Source: Clostridium thailandense (GTDB lineage: Bacteria; Bacillota; Clostridia; Clostridiales; Clostridiaceae). Taken from it: a stretch of DNA of 64,000 nt. The notes below the pieces were generated by a model that did not search any database, was not told the DNA's origin, and saw only the letters and a list, made by a program, of their open reading frames with translations. Location of the stretch: the NCBI RefSeq assembly GCF_019207025.1, contig NZ_JAEEGC010000106.1:1-64000 (forward strand). Direction: 5' to 3'. Shown here in pieces: positions 1 to 8,638 of the stretch. The position numbers were made by a program, and so were the translations under genes. The stretch's first letter is position 1. Each line of letters opens with the position of its first letter.

Positions 1-156
1 TTTACATTCTTCCAGCACGATAAATACTTTTGACAAGTCTAAAGCACATATTTTTGAAAAAGCTAAGACTTGTATGAAAAGTATTTAAATGTGTCTTCCA
101 GAATGTAAATATATCCCTGCGTATAAGTTAAGTGTCTGGTGTGGTTCTCTATAGTG
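1..156. repeat. MITE-like palindromic element, copy A (short form, left end outside window)
   Basis: This segment matches the interior and right end of the element at 28188-28455: the ATTCTTCC and AAATACTTTTGA blocks, their inverted partners near 76-113, and the right terminal repeat around 119-156 that contains ATAAGTTAAGTGTC. The central part found in the larger copies is missing, so the two arms are separated by only a short loop. The left terminal repeat lies before base 1. It sits downstream of the minus-strand pyrophosphatase gene. Confidence 0.7.
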
Positions 157-237
157 TAACAGCCCTTTTGTTTTCTATTCAATCTAATTAAGCCAGTTTT
201 TCTAGTCGGGTTCTTATAGTGCTGAAGCTTGGTAACA

Positions 238-275
238 CCTCCCGGAGTATAAGTCTATTTTCGGCCGTACTTCCG
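238..275. repeat. Solo terminal-repeat remnant of the same element family
   Basis: The sequence CTCCCGGAGTATAAGT followed by TCGGCCG is the reverse complement of the left end of the copy at 36957-37219, with one divergent stretch of about seven bases. No matching interior follows. It lies just beyond the stop codon of the pyrophosphatase gene, in that gene's 3' untranslated region. Confidence 0.5.
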
Positions 276-288
276 ACATAACCTAAAT

Positions 289-1929
289 TTATTTTTGTGT
301 TGCCATTGCTGCAGTTAGTGGCGGAATTACTTGTTTCTTTCTTGACATAAGTCCAGGTGCATAAGCGCAATTATCTTTAAGAGTTACACCAAAAGCTTTT
401 TCAACAGCATTGTTATAGGATCCTATAGAGATTAATTCTGAACCACCTTCTAATATGTCTGTTACAAGGAGTAGTATTAATCCAAAGCCTTCATTTTCGC
501 ATCTTTTTTCCATTAATTGAACAATATCGTTTCTTATTGCTTCAAAGCCTTCAGTATCCATGGTGGATATTTGACCAACACCAACTTTAATATCATTCAT
601 TGTAAATGGCTTAAAGTCCTGATTAAGTATTTCGTCTGGTGTTTTTCCTTCTAATGAGGAACCAGCTTTAAACATTTCTTTCCCATATTTTTCGGGATCT
701 ATATCAGCTATACTTGATAATCTTTTCAATACAAGCTTATCTGTATTAGTAGATGTAGGTGATTTAAACAGCAATGTATCTGATATGATAGCAGAACATA
801 AGAGACCAGCAATTTTTCTGGATGGTCTTATTCCATTTTCAAAGAATAAAGAAGCAACTATTGTAGCTGTACATCCTACAGGTTCATTTCTAAAATATAT
901 AGGATTACCTGTTTCAATAGCACCGATCTTATGATGATCTATTATTTCTATAATTTCAGCATCTTCAAGACCATGAACAGATTGAGCCTTTTCATTATGG
1001 TCTACTAGTATTACTTTCTTTTTATCCTCAGAAATTAAATGATATCTTGAAATACTTCCAACTACTTTACCAGTGGCATCTAATACAGGATAACTTCTGT
1101 ATCTATTTTGGAGCATAACCTCTCTTACATCATCAATTAAATCATCAGTTTTAAAACATATTAAGTTATCTTTAGCCATTATGTAGCTTACAGGAATACT
1201 TTGAGTAATTAATCTAGCAGCTGTAAAAGTATCATAAGGGGTTACTATTATGGAACATTTAACTTCTTTAGATCTTTCCAGTATTTCATCACTTACAACA
1301 TGGTTTCCAGTAATTATCATAAGGGAAGCACCATTAGTGAGAATCACATTTTGAGCATCCTCTCTGTTACCGCAGATTACCAAATCGCCAGAGTCTATAA
1401 ATTCTTCTGCATTTTCAGGATGCATTGCTGCAACTACAATTTTACCAGCAAATTTTAGGTTATCCTCAGCTGCATATACACATTTAGCTGAAAGAGTGTC
1501 TAATATATTTTCAAGTCTTGTTTCACTTTTTTCAATTACATTAGTATCCCATATATCCATGTAACAGGAAGTTATATTTGATTGGGAAGCTAAACCTATT
1601 AATTTATCTTCATCATCAATTACTGGAAGTGTTTTTACATTAGTTTTTCTTATCATTGACCAAGCAGATTTTAGTGAAGTCTCTGGAGAAATTGGAGTAA
1701 CAGTATCAATATCTAAATCTGCTATTTGAGTTTTAACAGTTTCTATTAGCTTTGGAGCTTTAACTCCAAAATAATCTAATGCAAATTGAGTTTCTCTACT
1801 TACTTCTCCTAATCTTATTGGAATTGCATTTAACCCCATTTTGTTTTTGAATTCAGAATAAGCTATTGCAGAACAAATAGAATCTGTATCTGGATTTCTA
1901 TGTCCTGTTATGTATACAACATCGCTCAT
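289..1929 (-). CDS. ppaC: Manganese-dependent inorganic pyrophosphatase, CBS/DRTGG type
   Basis: Family II pyrophosphatase that hydrolyses cytosolic PPi to phosphate and so drives biosynthetic reactions. The N-terminal DHH domain starts with GHRNPDTDS (residues 9-17), which supplies metal ligands. The DHH motif proper (IIDHHKIG) is near residue 331, and the C-terminal DHHA2 domain ends with the substrate-binding SRKKQ motif. At 546 residues it is far longer than the usual 310 or so. The extra 240 residues between about 70 and 300 read as CBS - DRTGG - CBS, the adenine-nucleotide-sensing insert known from clostridial CBS-PPases. The start is supported by AGGAGG eight bases upstream on the minus strand. 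It is flanked by repeat copies on both sides and is transcribed alone. The enzyme family is clear; nucleotide regulation is inferred from the domains. Confidence 0.95.
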   Translation of the reverse strand: MSDVVYITGHRNPDTDSICSAIAYSEFKNKMGLNAIPIRLGEVSRETQFALDYFGVKAPKLIETVKTQIADLDIDTVTPISPETSLKSAWSMIRKTNVKTLPVIDDEDKLIGLASQSNITSCYMDIWDTNVIEKSETRLENILDTLSAKCVYAAEDNLKFAGKIVVAAMHPENAEEFIDSGDLVICGNREDAQNVILTNGASLMIITGNHVVSDEILERSKEVKCSIIVTPYDTFTAARLITQSIPVSYIMAKDNLICFKTDDLIDDVREVMLQNRYRSYPVLDATGKVVGSISRYHLISEDKKKVILVDHNEKAQSVHGLEDAEIIEIIDHHKIGAIETGNPIYFRNEPVGCTATIVASLFFENGIRPSRKIAGLLCSAIISDTLLFKSPTSTNTDKLVLKRLSSIADIDPEKYGKEMFKAGSSLEGKTPDEILNQDFKPFTMNDIKVGVGQISTMDTEGFEAIRNDIVQLMEKRCENEGFGLILLLVTDILEGGSELISIGSYNNAVEKAFGVTLKDNCAYAPGLMSRKKQVIPPLTAAMATQK

Positions 1930-1968
1930 AATATTTTCCTCCTAAGATAATATTTTAGAATATGTAAA

Positions 1969-2238
1969 TCTATATGGAGTTGAACCGCCGAAACTTAGCT
2001 TATCCTCCGAGGTATATTTATATTTTTTCTGCACGATAAATGATTTTAATAAGTCTAAAGTTCAAATTTTTGAAAAAGCTAAGAACTTTTGATAACTCGC
2101 TGTGCTCAGACAATCAAATGTTCTAAGCTTTTTCAAAAATTCGAACTAAGACTTATAGAAAAATAATTTAAATGTGCATTCAAAAATATAAATATACCTC
2201 TGCGTATAAGCTAAGTTTCTGGTTTCACTCTCTATATA
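1969..2238. repeat. MITE-like palindromic element, copy B
   Basis: Large copy of about 270 bp just upstream of the minus-strand ppaC start. The left end has TCTATATGGAG...AAACTTAGCTTAT and the right end ATAAGCTAAGTTTC...CTCTCTATATAGG, so the two ends are inverted repeats. The interior forms long arms (AAGTCTAAAGTTC...TTTTTGAAAAAGCTAAGAAC on the left, their complements at about 2120-2153) around a loop of about 30 bases. This copy is more diverged in sequence than those at 28188 and 36957, but keeps complementarity between the arms. Confidence 0.7.
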
Positions 2239-3028
2239 GGTGTAACATTTCATAATTAAATTTATAAGTTTAAATCCTATCAGTATAAAACTATAAGAGT
2301 TTTCATAGCACTATAGGATTTAAATAGATTCTATATAAGTTCTAAATTAACTTATATATTATTTCAGTTGGCTAATCAAGATAGATTATATTAGTGTACA
2401 GAAGTTAAAGTTGATTTCAAAATTTTCACATATGACTATATTATGAAAATTCAACTTTGTTCCACATATAATTACTATTTTAGAAATATAACTTCAAATA
2501 GTGATTATTATTAACTAATTACATATATTATTATATACAATACTGAAGTTTTATCAAATATATTTTTATGATAAGTCAAAAGTAGTCGGATATCTTATAT
2601 ATGACTCAATGTTGAAAATAAATTTGTATAGATATGTCTGCAATTATAAGATTTACTTTAAAATTGATAAGCAGAACGTGATAATTTCAATTTTACAGAT
2701 GGTACTAGATTATTTTGATATTAAGGAACTTTAATTTGGAAGAAATTTTAATGAACCATTATTGAAATATCTACAATTTTTTGATTAAAATTACAATAAT
2801 AATTTTATTGTTAAATATGAAACTGTATAATAAAGTGAAGCGTTTAATTACAAGTGCTAGAAAAAAGATTTATGCTGCTAAATATAAAGAAGTTAATATA
2901 TTCGTGGAATAACTCAATTTTCGATTATACGTTTCAGTACAATTCCCAAATTCTTTGTTATCCCCAATCATAATATAGATATACAACTTCATATACTTAA
3001 ATAATGAAGAGCAAATTTTTTGTGAGAG
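2239..3028. other. Long AT-rich intergenic stretch, no gene recognised
   Basis: About 790 bases with stops in all frames and no convincing coding sequence. It holds an inverted repeat with arms TTTAAATCCTAT (2269-2280) and ATAGGATTTAAA (2313-2324). A second, bulged inverted repeat pairs AAAGTTGA near 2407 with TCAACTTT near 2450. A weak resemblance to the terminal repeats of the palindromic element family is seen near 2331 and 2571, too diverged to claim. Promoters for the flanking divergent genes must lie here, but none stands out. Confidence 0.5.
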
Positions 3029-3037
3029 GTGATAGCT

Positions 3038-5581
3038 TTGATTAATGAAAGGGAATTGCATGAGGGGTTAACACAAGCAGAAGCCGTGAGAAGGCTTAAA
3101 AAGTATGGGCCCAATAAATTAGAGAGGAATAATAAGGTATCCCCCATTAAAATATTCTTATCTCAATTTAATGATTTTATAACGTGGATTCTTATTATTG
3201 CCACGGCAATATCAGGAGTAATGGGGGAAAAGGCAGATGCAATCACAATATTAATTATAGTCATAATGAATGCTATATTGGGATTTGTACAGGAGTATAA
3301 GACAGAAAAGTCTTTAGAAGCACTGAAGGAACTAGCAGCACCTACAGCAAAGGTACTAAGAAATGGAGTATTAAAGGTAATAAGTGCTGAGGAATTGGTT
3401 GTGGGAGACTTAATAATACTTGAAAGTGGTGATAGAATTCCGGCAGATTGTATGCTGGTAGAGGATAGTAACTTTATGGTAGATGAATCCTTACTTACGG
3501 GAGAATCTGTTGGTGTTGAGAAAAATAGCAGAGGAGCAAAAGATAGTTCTATTTATATGGGAACTATTGTGCTTAAAGGGAAAGGTAAAGCAAGAATTGT
3601 TGAAACTGGCATGAAGACAGAAATGGGGAAAATAGCAGGCATGCTTCAAAATATAGAAAGCGACAGGTCGCCTTTAAAAGAAAAGCTTGCAGCCCTTGGT
3701 AAAGTATTAGTAATCTTATGTATTGTTATATGTGCAGTAGTAACTTTAACTGGCATAGCTCGAGGACAAGACAAGTATCAAATGTTTTTACTAGGGGTAA
3801 GTTTAGCGGTCGCTGCTATACCAGAGGGACTCACAGCTATCGTTACGGTTGCTCTAGCACTTGGTGTTTCTAGAATGCTTAAAAGAAATGCACTAGTTAG
3901 AAAGCTTCCAGCTGTTGAAACCTTAGGGTGTACATCAATAATATGTAGTGATAAAACAGGAACATTGACAGAAAATAAAATGACTGTTAAAGCTATGTAT
4001 TTTAATAGTAGAATTTATTATGTGGACAAAGAGTCCGTGCCTGAAAATTTAATACTGAAAAAGGCTTTTACATATTGTAACGATTGTAATTTTGATTACA
4101 AAGGAGACAATATTTCAAAAAGTTTATTTGGAGATCCAACAGAAACTGCCCTAATAAAAGCGTTTTTTAGGGAAAATAAGGAATTAAAGGGTTTTATGGA
4201 TAAAGCTAAAAGAGTATATGACATTCCTTTTGATTCCGATAGAAAAATGATGTCTGTAGTAATGCGTGAAGGTTCAAAGGAAACCTGTTACGTGAAAGGT
4301 GCTCCAGAAAGAATAATAAATAGATGTAAATATATATTGGACAAAGGTGAAATAAAGCTATTTACATCTGATTATAAGAATAAAATCCTAAAAGCGGTAG
4401 AAACTATGTCTTTTGATGCATTAAGATGTATAGCAGGAGCTTATAAGGAAACAGGGATCGTTAAGGGAAAGGGTCTTGAAGATAATTTAATATTCGTAGG
4501 TGTATCAGGAATTATAGATCCACCAAGAAAGGAAGCTAAAGATGCAGTTTTAAGATGTAAAATAGCAGGAATAAGACCAATTATGATAACTGGAGACCAT
4601 AAGAATACAGCTTTTGCTATAGGAAAAGAGCTGAGTATATGTAAAAATCAATCAGAGGTTATAACTGGTGAAGATTTAGATAAATTGAGTGATAAACAAT
4701 TATCCGCAAAAACGGATAGTGTTTCTGTATTTGCAAGAGTAAGTCCACACCATAAATTGAGAATCGTAAAGGCTTTTAAAGCTAAAAGTAACATTGTTGC
4801 AATGACTGGTGACGGTGTAAATGATGCACCAGCAGTTAAAGAAGCTGATATAGGTATATCTATGGGCATATCTGGAACAGATGTGACTAAGGAAGCCTCT
4901 TCGATGATATTGTTAGATGATAATTTTGCAACTATTGTTTCTGCAGTAGAAGAGGGACGAATAATATATGATAACATAAGAAAATTTATAAGATATTTGC
5001 TTTCCTGTAATTTAGGAGAGGTTTTAACAATGTTTTTAGCTTCACTATTCTATTTAGATACGCCATTACTTCCTATACAAATCTTATTGGTTAATCTAGC
5101 TACTGATGGACTTCCAGCTATAGCACTAGGAGTAGACCCGCCAGAGAGTGATATAATGAGTGGAAAGCCAAGGCCTAAAAATGAAAGTATATTTGCTAGA
5201 GGATTAAGTGAAAAGATAATGGTTAGAGGTTCTCTTATAGGCGTGTGCACAGTAATGGCATTCATTATTGGAAGATACTGCAACTATGATATAACCACTT
5301 GTAGAACTTTGGCACTTTGCACATTAATAATGTCTCAGCTTATCCATGTTTTTGAATGTAGATCTGAAAGACATTCGTTATTTGAAATGAAGTTCTTTAC
5401 TAATCCTTATCTTGTAGGGGCTGTAGCTACTTCTATAACGATGATAATGTGTGTACTATACCTTCCATTTTTGCAAAGTGTATTTCATACTTCTGCATTA
5501 GGAATAGGACAATGGGGAATAGTATTGTTTTTTTCAGGAATAATTGCATTGATTAACAGTTTGTATTTGTACTTTAAGTAA
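3038..5581 (+). CDS. Cation-transporting P-type ATPase, probable Ca2+ pump (type II)
   Basis: Membrane pump of the P2 (SERCA/PMR1-like) ATPase family, expected to export Ca2+ using ATP. Visible in order: N-terminal cation-ATPase domain, actuator motif TGES (residue ~153), transmembrane-4 ion-site motif PEGL (~261), phosphorylation motif DKTGTLT (~305), nucleotide-binding KGAPE, hinge GDGVNDAP (~591), and a C-terminal hydrophobic domain of several helices. Length 847 is normal. The start chosen is TTG at 3038, placed properly after GAGAGGTGAT; an in-frame GTG at 3029 overlaps that ribosome site and is less likely. It runs toward the minus-strand gene ending at 5608. Na+ or Mn2+ transport cannot be excluded from motifs alone. 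Confidence 0.9.
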   Translation: MINERELHEGLTQAEAVRRLKKYGPNKLERNNKVSPIKIFLSQFNDFITWILIIATAISGVMGEKADAITILIIVIMNAILGFVQEYKTEKSLEALKELAAPTAKVLRNGVLKVISAEELVVGDLIILESGDRIPADCMLVEDSNFMVDESLLTGESVGVEKNSRGAKDSSIYMGTIVLKGKGKARIVETGMKTEMGKIAGMLQNIESDRSPLKEKLAALGKVLVILCIVICAVVTLTGIARGQDKYQMFLLGVSLAVAAIPEGLTAIVTVALALGVSRMLKRNALVRKLPAVETLGCTSIICSDKTGTLTENKMTVKAMYFNSRIYYVDKESVPENLILKKAFTYCNDCNFDYKGDNISKSLFGDPTETALIKAFFRENKELKGFMDKAKRVYDIPFDSDRKMMSVVMREGSKETCYVKGAPERIINRCKYILDKGEIKLFTSDYKNKILKAVETMSFDALRCIAGAYKETGIVKGKGLEDNLIFVGVSGIIDPPRKEAKDAVLRCKIAGIRPIMITGDHKNTAFAIGKELSICKNQSEVITGEDLDKLSDKQLSAKTDSVSVFARVSPHHKLRIVKAFKAKSNIVAMTGDGVNDAPAVKEADIGISMGISGTDVTKEASSMILLDDNFATIVSAVEEGRIIYDNIRKFIRYLLSCNLGEVLTMFLASLFYLDTPLLPIQILLVNLATDGLPAIALGVDPPESDIMSGKPRPKNESIFARGLSEKIMVRGSLIGVCTVMAFIIGRYCNYDITTCRTLALCTLIMSQLIHVFECRSERHSLFEMKFFTNPYLVGAVATSITMIMCVLYLPFLQSVFHTSALGIGQWGIVLFFSGIIALINSLYLYFK

Positions 5582-5616
5582 AAAAAAGTAGAATTGCATA
5601 TGCAATTCTACTTTAA
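5580..5616. terminator. Bidirectional terminator, perfect 26-base palindrome
   Basis: AGTAGAATTGCAT is followed at once by its exact complement (5587-5612), with an A run to the left and T residues to the right. It can therefore stop transcripts from both converging genes. The stop codon of the minus-strand gene (5608-5610) lies inside the right arm. Confidence 0.85.
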
Positions 5617-6012
5617 TCTCTGTACCTTTTGAACCCTTTGCATTTTGCCTTCCATCGGCACTAAGTCTTTTTTTGTAGTCATGTTTCTAATATTTATAAG
5701 TTCAATTTGTTCACTATTTTGTTTTCCCTTTTTCCCTTTTAGGCCTTGAGCTAAAACGAGATTACCTTGATTAACAGAAATGAATTCAGGCTTTTTGAAC
5801 CACCTATTTCTTATATAAGAACATTTAACTATGTTTTTACTTCGTTCGGGTCTGACTAAAATCATTACACTTAATTTGTGGAATATCCACAATATGGTTT
5901 TTTCTGTAACTTTTACAGATACAACGGTGCCTTGCACTTGGGTTAATCTATCACCGTATTTTTTTAAATAAGATTTTGTGTAATATTGAGCAATTTTTTC
6001 TTTAAAACTCAT
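5608..6012 (-). CDS. Conserved-looking small protein of unknown function
   Basis: I do not recognise this 134-residue protein. It is basic, with a lysine-rich C-terminus (GKKGKQ near residue 95, MQRVQKVQRLK at the end), no signal peptide and no clear membrane helix. The alternation of short beta-like stretches (LTQVQGTVVSV, SVMILVRP, NLVLAQGL) would suit a small nucleic-acid-binding or OB-like fold, but that is only an impression. The start is at 6012, nine bases after AAGGAG; a longer reading frame reaches 6066 without a ribosome site. It is a single gene, divergent from the Lon-like gene and convergent with the Ca2+ ATPase, sharing a terminator palindrome with it. Confidence 0.7.
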   Translation of the reverse strand: MSFKEKIAQYYTKSYLKKYGDRLTQVQGTVVSVKVTEKTILWIFHKLSVMILVRPERSKNIVKCSYIRNRWFKKPEFISVNQGNLVLAQGLKGKKGKQNSEQIELINIRNMTTKKDLVPMEGKMQRVQKVQRLK

Positions 6013-6236
6013 GTCTTTAACTCCTTCTTGATAAGATATTTTAATGAAATGCTGAAAATACAGCAATAATTTCTATTAAAAATTCATGTATATTATAACA
6101 TAGTATTGCTATTTTTAAAATATAATGAAATATTTTTATTATAGTTTTCCCTTTTAATCTAATTAGATGTAGATAATTTTAATTTAAATATATTCCCTTA
6201 ATATTTTAAAATACTTTTTTCTATTTTTTGTACCTA

Positions 6237-6260
6237 AATAATATTTTCAAGAATATTATT
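6237..6260. promoter_or_regulatory. Palindrome upstream of the Lon-like gene (possible operator)
   Basis: AATAATATT - TTCAAG - AATATTATT is a perfect 9-base inverted repeat around a 6-base centre, ending 29 bases before the start codon. In such AT-rich DNA it may be chance, but its position next to the ribosome binding site would suit an operator. Confidence 0.3.
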
Positions 6261-6288
6261 ATAGTAATGGGTGAAAGGAGGATAGTAT

Positions 6289-8604
6289 ATGAAGAGAAAA
6301 CTAACACCTAAAGAGATAATATATGACTTTAATCTTGATAATATTCATTTAAGAGAAGAAATTAATAATATGCCAGAGTATGATGAAGTTTATAAAAAAA
6401 TAAAAACAGCTTTAGAAATAGATAGAGATGGGTATAATGTTTATCTTATAGATGATTTTTCAAAGCATAAGCTAGAAGCAGTAATAGAATTTGTTAAGGA
6501 AAATTTAAAAAATAAAGGTAAACCACAAGATATATGCTATGTTATAAAAGATGATGAAAAACATCCTAAGATACTATTTTTACCAGGGGGTAAAGGAAAA
6601 AAGCTTAAAGAAACTCTTGAGAATATACAGAGAGTATATTCTGAGATTACTTATGAGTTTTACAATAATTCTGCAAATAAAGAAAAGGAAGAAATAATAG
6701 AGAATCTTCAGCAGAAAAGAAATGATTTAATAAATAAACTTATTAAGATGTCTGAAGATGAAGGCTTTACAGTAAGACCAAGTCAAAATGGATTCACTTT
6801 TATACCTATAAAAGGTGAGGGTGAGTTAATGAATGAAAAAGAATATGATTCTTTAGAAATTAAAGAAAAAGAAGACATATTAAACAAGGTTTCTGGTCTA
6901 AAAAGTAGAGCTCAAGAGATAATTGAAGAATTAAAGGAAATGGAATTAAGCGAAGTTGAAAAAATAAAAAGTATAATGGAAGAATATTATAAGAAAGAAA
7001 CAAGCAAAATTAGAAAGGAAATCTTGGATGAGTTTGGAAATAATGAAGAAATTAAAGAATTTTTAAAAGGTGTATGTGATAATATAGAAGATAATATTAA
7101 AAATATATATTCTATAAATTATGATGATGATGAAGAGGAAATAAATGAAATAATTTATAAATATATAGTAAATGTCATAGTTGATAATAGTGAAAATGAT
7201 GCACCACAAGTAATTTTTGAAGAGGACCCTAGTATAAGTAATATCCTAGGAAGCATAGAGTACGAAAACAAAAATGGCACATATGTCACTGATATAAGTC
7301 TAATAAAAGGAGGATCATTTTTAAAAGCTAATGGAGGCTGCTTAATATTAAGGATAAATAATCTTTTGAATAATCAGAGTGCATATTATTATTTTAAGAA
7401 ATCCCTTATGAGTGGTAAGGTGAACCTTGATTACAACAAAGGATATTTGGAACTTTTATCTCTTAGTGGTCTTAAGCCTGAGCCTATTAGATTCAGTGAA
7501 AAGATAATACTCATAGGAGATTATCAGACCTATGATTTATTATACTCTTATGATGAGGATTTTAAGAAAATTTTTAAAATAAGAGCAGAGCAAAAATCGT
7601 TATTAGATATAAATAATGAAATTAAACAGTCATTCTTAGAAAAAGTAGATATTATATGTAAGAATAGTAAACTAAACTCGCTTTCAAAAGAAGCCGTCAA
7701 GGAATTGGCGAAGTTTTCATCTAGGAAAGCAGAAAATAAAAATAAATTATTTATAGATGATTATGAACTGAGAAGAGTTCTAATGATTTCTGATAACAAA
7801 GTTAAAAATGATAATAGAACAAAAATTGAGGGAAAAGACATTATAGATACGGTTTATGATGAAGAATCTATAGAAAAAGAAATTGGTCAAAGCTATAAAG
7901 AAAATAAAATATTCATAAATGTAAAGGATAAACTAATAGGTCAAATAAACGGCCTATCTGTTATAGATACAGGATATTTTAGCTTTGGAAAACCAATAAA
8001 AATAACTTGTTCATGCTATAAAGGAGATGGAAATATAATAGATGTCCAGAAGGAAAGTGATTTAAGTGGAAAAATTCATAACAAAGCTATAAGCACATTA
8101 AGAGGTTATGTGAATACTTTAATTGGCGGATATGAAAAACTGTCGGTAGATTTCCATTTGAGTTTTGAACAACTATATGGAAGAATAGATGGGGATAGTG
8201 CCTCTGTAGCTGAGGTTATATCAATGATTTCAGCTTTGAGTAAAATAGGCATAAGACAAAATATAGCAGTTACTGGATCAATAAATCAATTCGGGGAGGT
8301 TCAGCCAATCGGTGGAGTAAATGAAAAAATAGAAGGTTTCTATAAGATATGCAAGCTTGTAGATAATATAGAGGGAAAGGGAGTATTAATACCTGAATCC
8401 AATATAGATAGTCTTGTATTAAATGATGAAGTAGAGACTGAAATAAAGAAAGGTAAGTTCCATATTTACTCAATGGCTAGCATAAAAGATGCTTTAGAGG
8501 TATTAATATGCGATGAAACTATTGGATATAAAGAGTTAATGAATACAGTAAAAAAAGAACTGAAAAAATACAGTGGAAAGAGGACTACTAAAAAGGTGGA
8601 ATAA
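6289..8604 (+). CDS. Lon-like serine protease with degenerate AAA region
   Basis: A 771-residue protein whose C-terminus is a Lon-type protease domain. The catalytic serine lies in GDSASVAE (~637) and the lysine in GGVNEKIEGF (~679), 42 residues apart as in Lon. The upstream part resembles the AAA_32/LonB-like family (COG1067), but its ATPase signatures look lost: the site expected for Walker A reads GGKGKKL with no GK[ST], and the expected Walker B stretch reads GGCLILRINNLL without acidic residues. The middle (~130-270) is rich in Lys and Glu and probably coiled. The start has a strong AAAGGAGG site. It is monocistronic and ends at a shared terminator with ychF. Protease activity is likely; ATP dependence is doubtful. 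Confidence 0.85.
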   Translation: MKRKLTPKEIIYDFNLDNIHLREEINNMPEYDEVYKKIKTALEIDRDGYNVYLIDDFSKHKLEAVIEFVKENLKNKGKPQDICYVIKDDEKHPKILFLPGGKGKKLKETLENIQRVYSEITYEFYNNSANKEKEEIIENLQQKRNDLINKLIKMSEDEGFTVRPSQNGFTFIPIKGEGELMNEKEYDSLEIKEKEDILNKVSGLKSRAQEIIEELKEMELSEVEKIKSIMEEYYKKETSKIRKEILDEFGNNEEIKEFLKGVCDNIEDNIKNIYSINYDDDEEEINEIIYKYIVNVIVDNSENDAPQVIFEEDPSISNILGSIEYENKNGTYVTDISLIKGGSFLKANGGCLILRINNLLNNQSAYYYFKKSLMSGKVNLDYNKGYLELLSLSGLKPEPIRFSEKIILIGDYQTYDLLYSYDEDFKKIFKIRAEQKSLLDINNEIKQSFLEKVDIICKNSKLNSLSKEAVKELAKFSSRKAENKNKLFIDDYELRRVLMISDNKVKNDNRTKIEGKDIIDTVYDEESIEKEIGQSYKENKIFINVKDKLIGQINGLSVIDTGYFSFGKPIKITCSCYKGDGNIIDVQKESDLSGKIHNKAISTLRGYVNTLIGGYEKLSVDFHLSFEQLYGRIDGDSASVAEVISMISALSKIGIRQNIAVTGSINQFGEVQPIGGVNEKIEGFYKICKLVDNIEGKGVLIPESNIDSLVLNDEVETEIKKGKFHIYSMASIKDALEVLICDETIGYKELMNTVKKELKKYSGKRTTKKVE

Positions 8605-8608
8605 ATAT

Positions 8609-8634
8609 AAGGGGTTCCAGTACGGAACCCCTAT
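8609..8634. terminator. Terminator hairpin between convergent genes
   Basis: GGGGTTCC (8611-8618) pairs with GGAACCCC (8624-8631) across a 5-base loop. It lies between the ends of the Lon-like gene and minus-strand ychF. There is only a weak T run on either side, so termination strength is uncertain. Confidence 0.65.
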
Positions 8635-8638
8635 AAAG

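Noticed and set aside
188-370. 60-codon minus-strand frame overlapping the end of ppaC
   Set aside because: Different frame from ppaC, no ribosome site and no family resemblance; a shadow of the real gene and the repeat remnant.
2331-2605. Possible further degenerate copy of the palindromic element
   Set aside because: Only short, weak likeness to the two ends near 2331 and 2571, and no interior match; within chance for such AT-rich DNA.
2870-3061. 63-codon minus-strand frame upstream of the Ca2+ ATPase
   Set aside because: No ribosome site, AT-rich composition, no protein-like pattern, and it overlaps the start of the ATPase gene.
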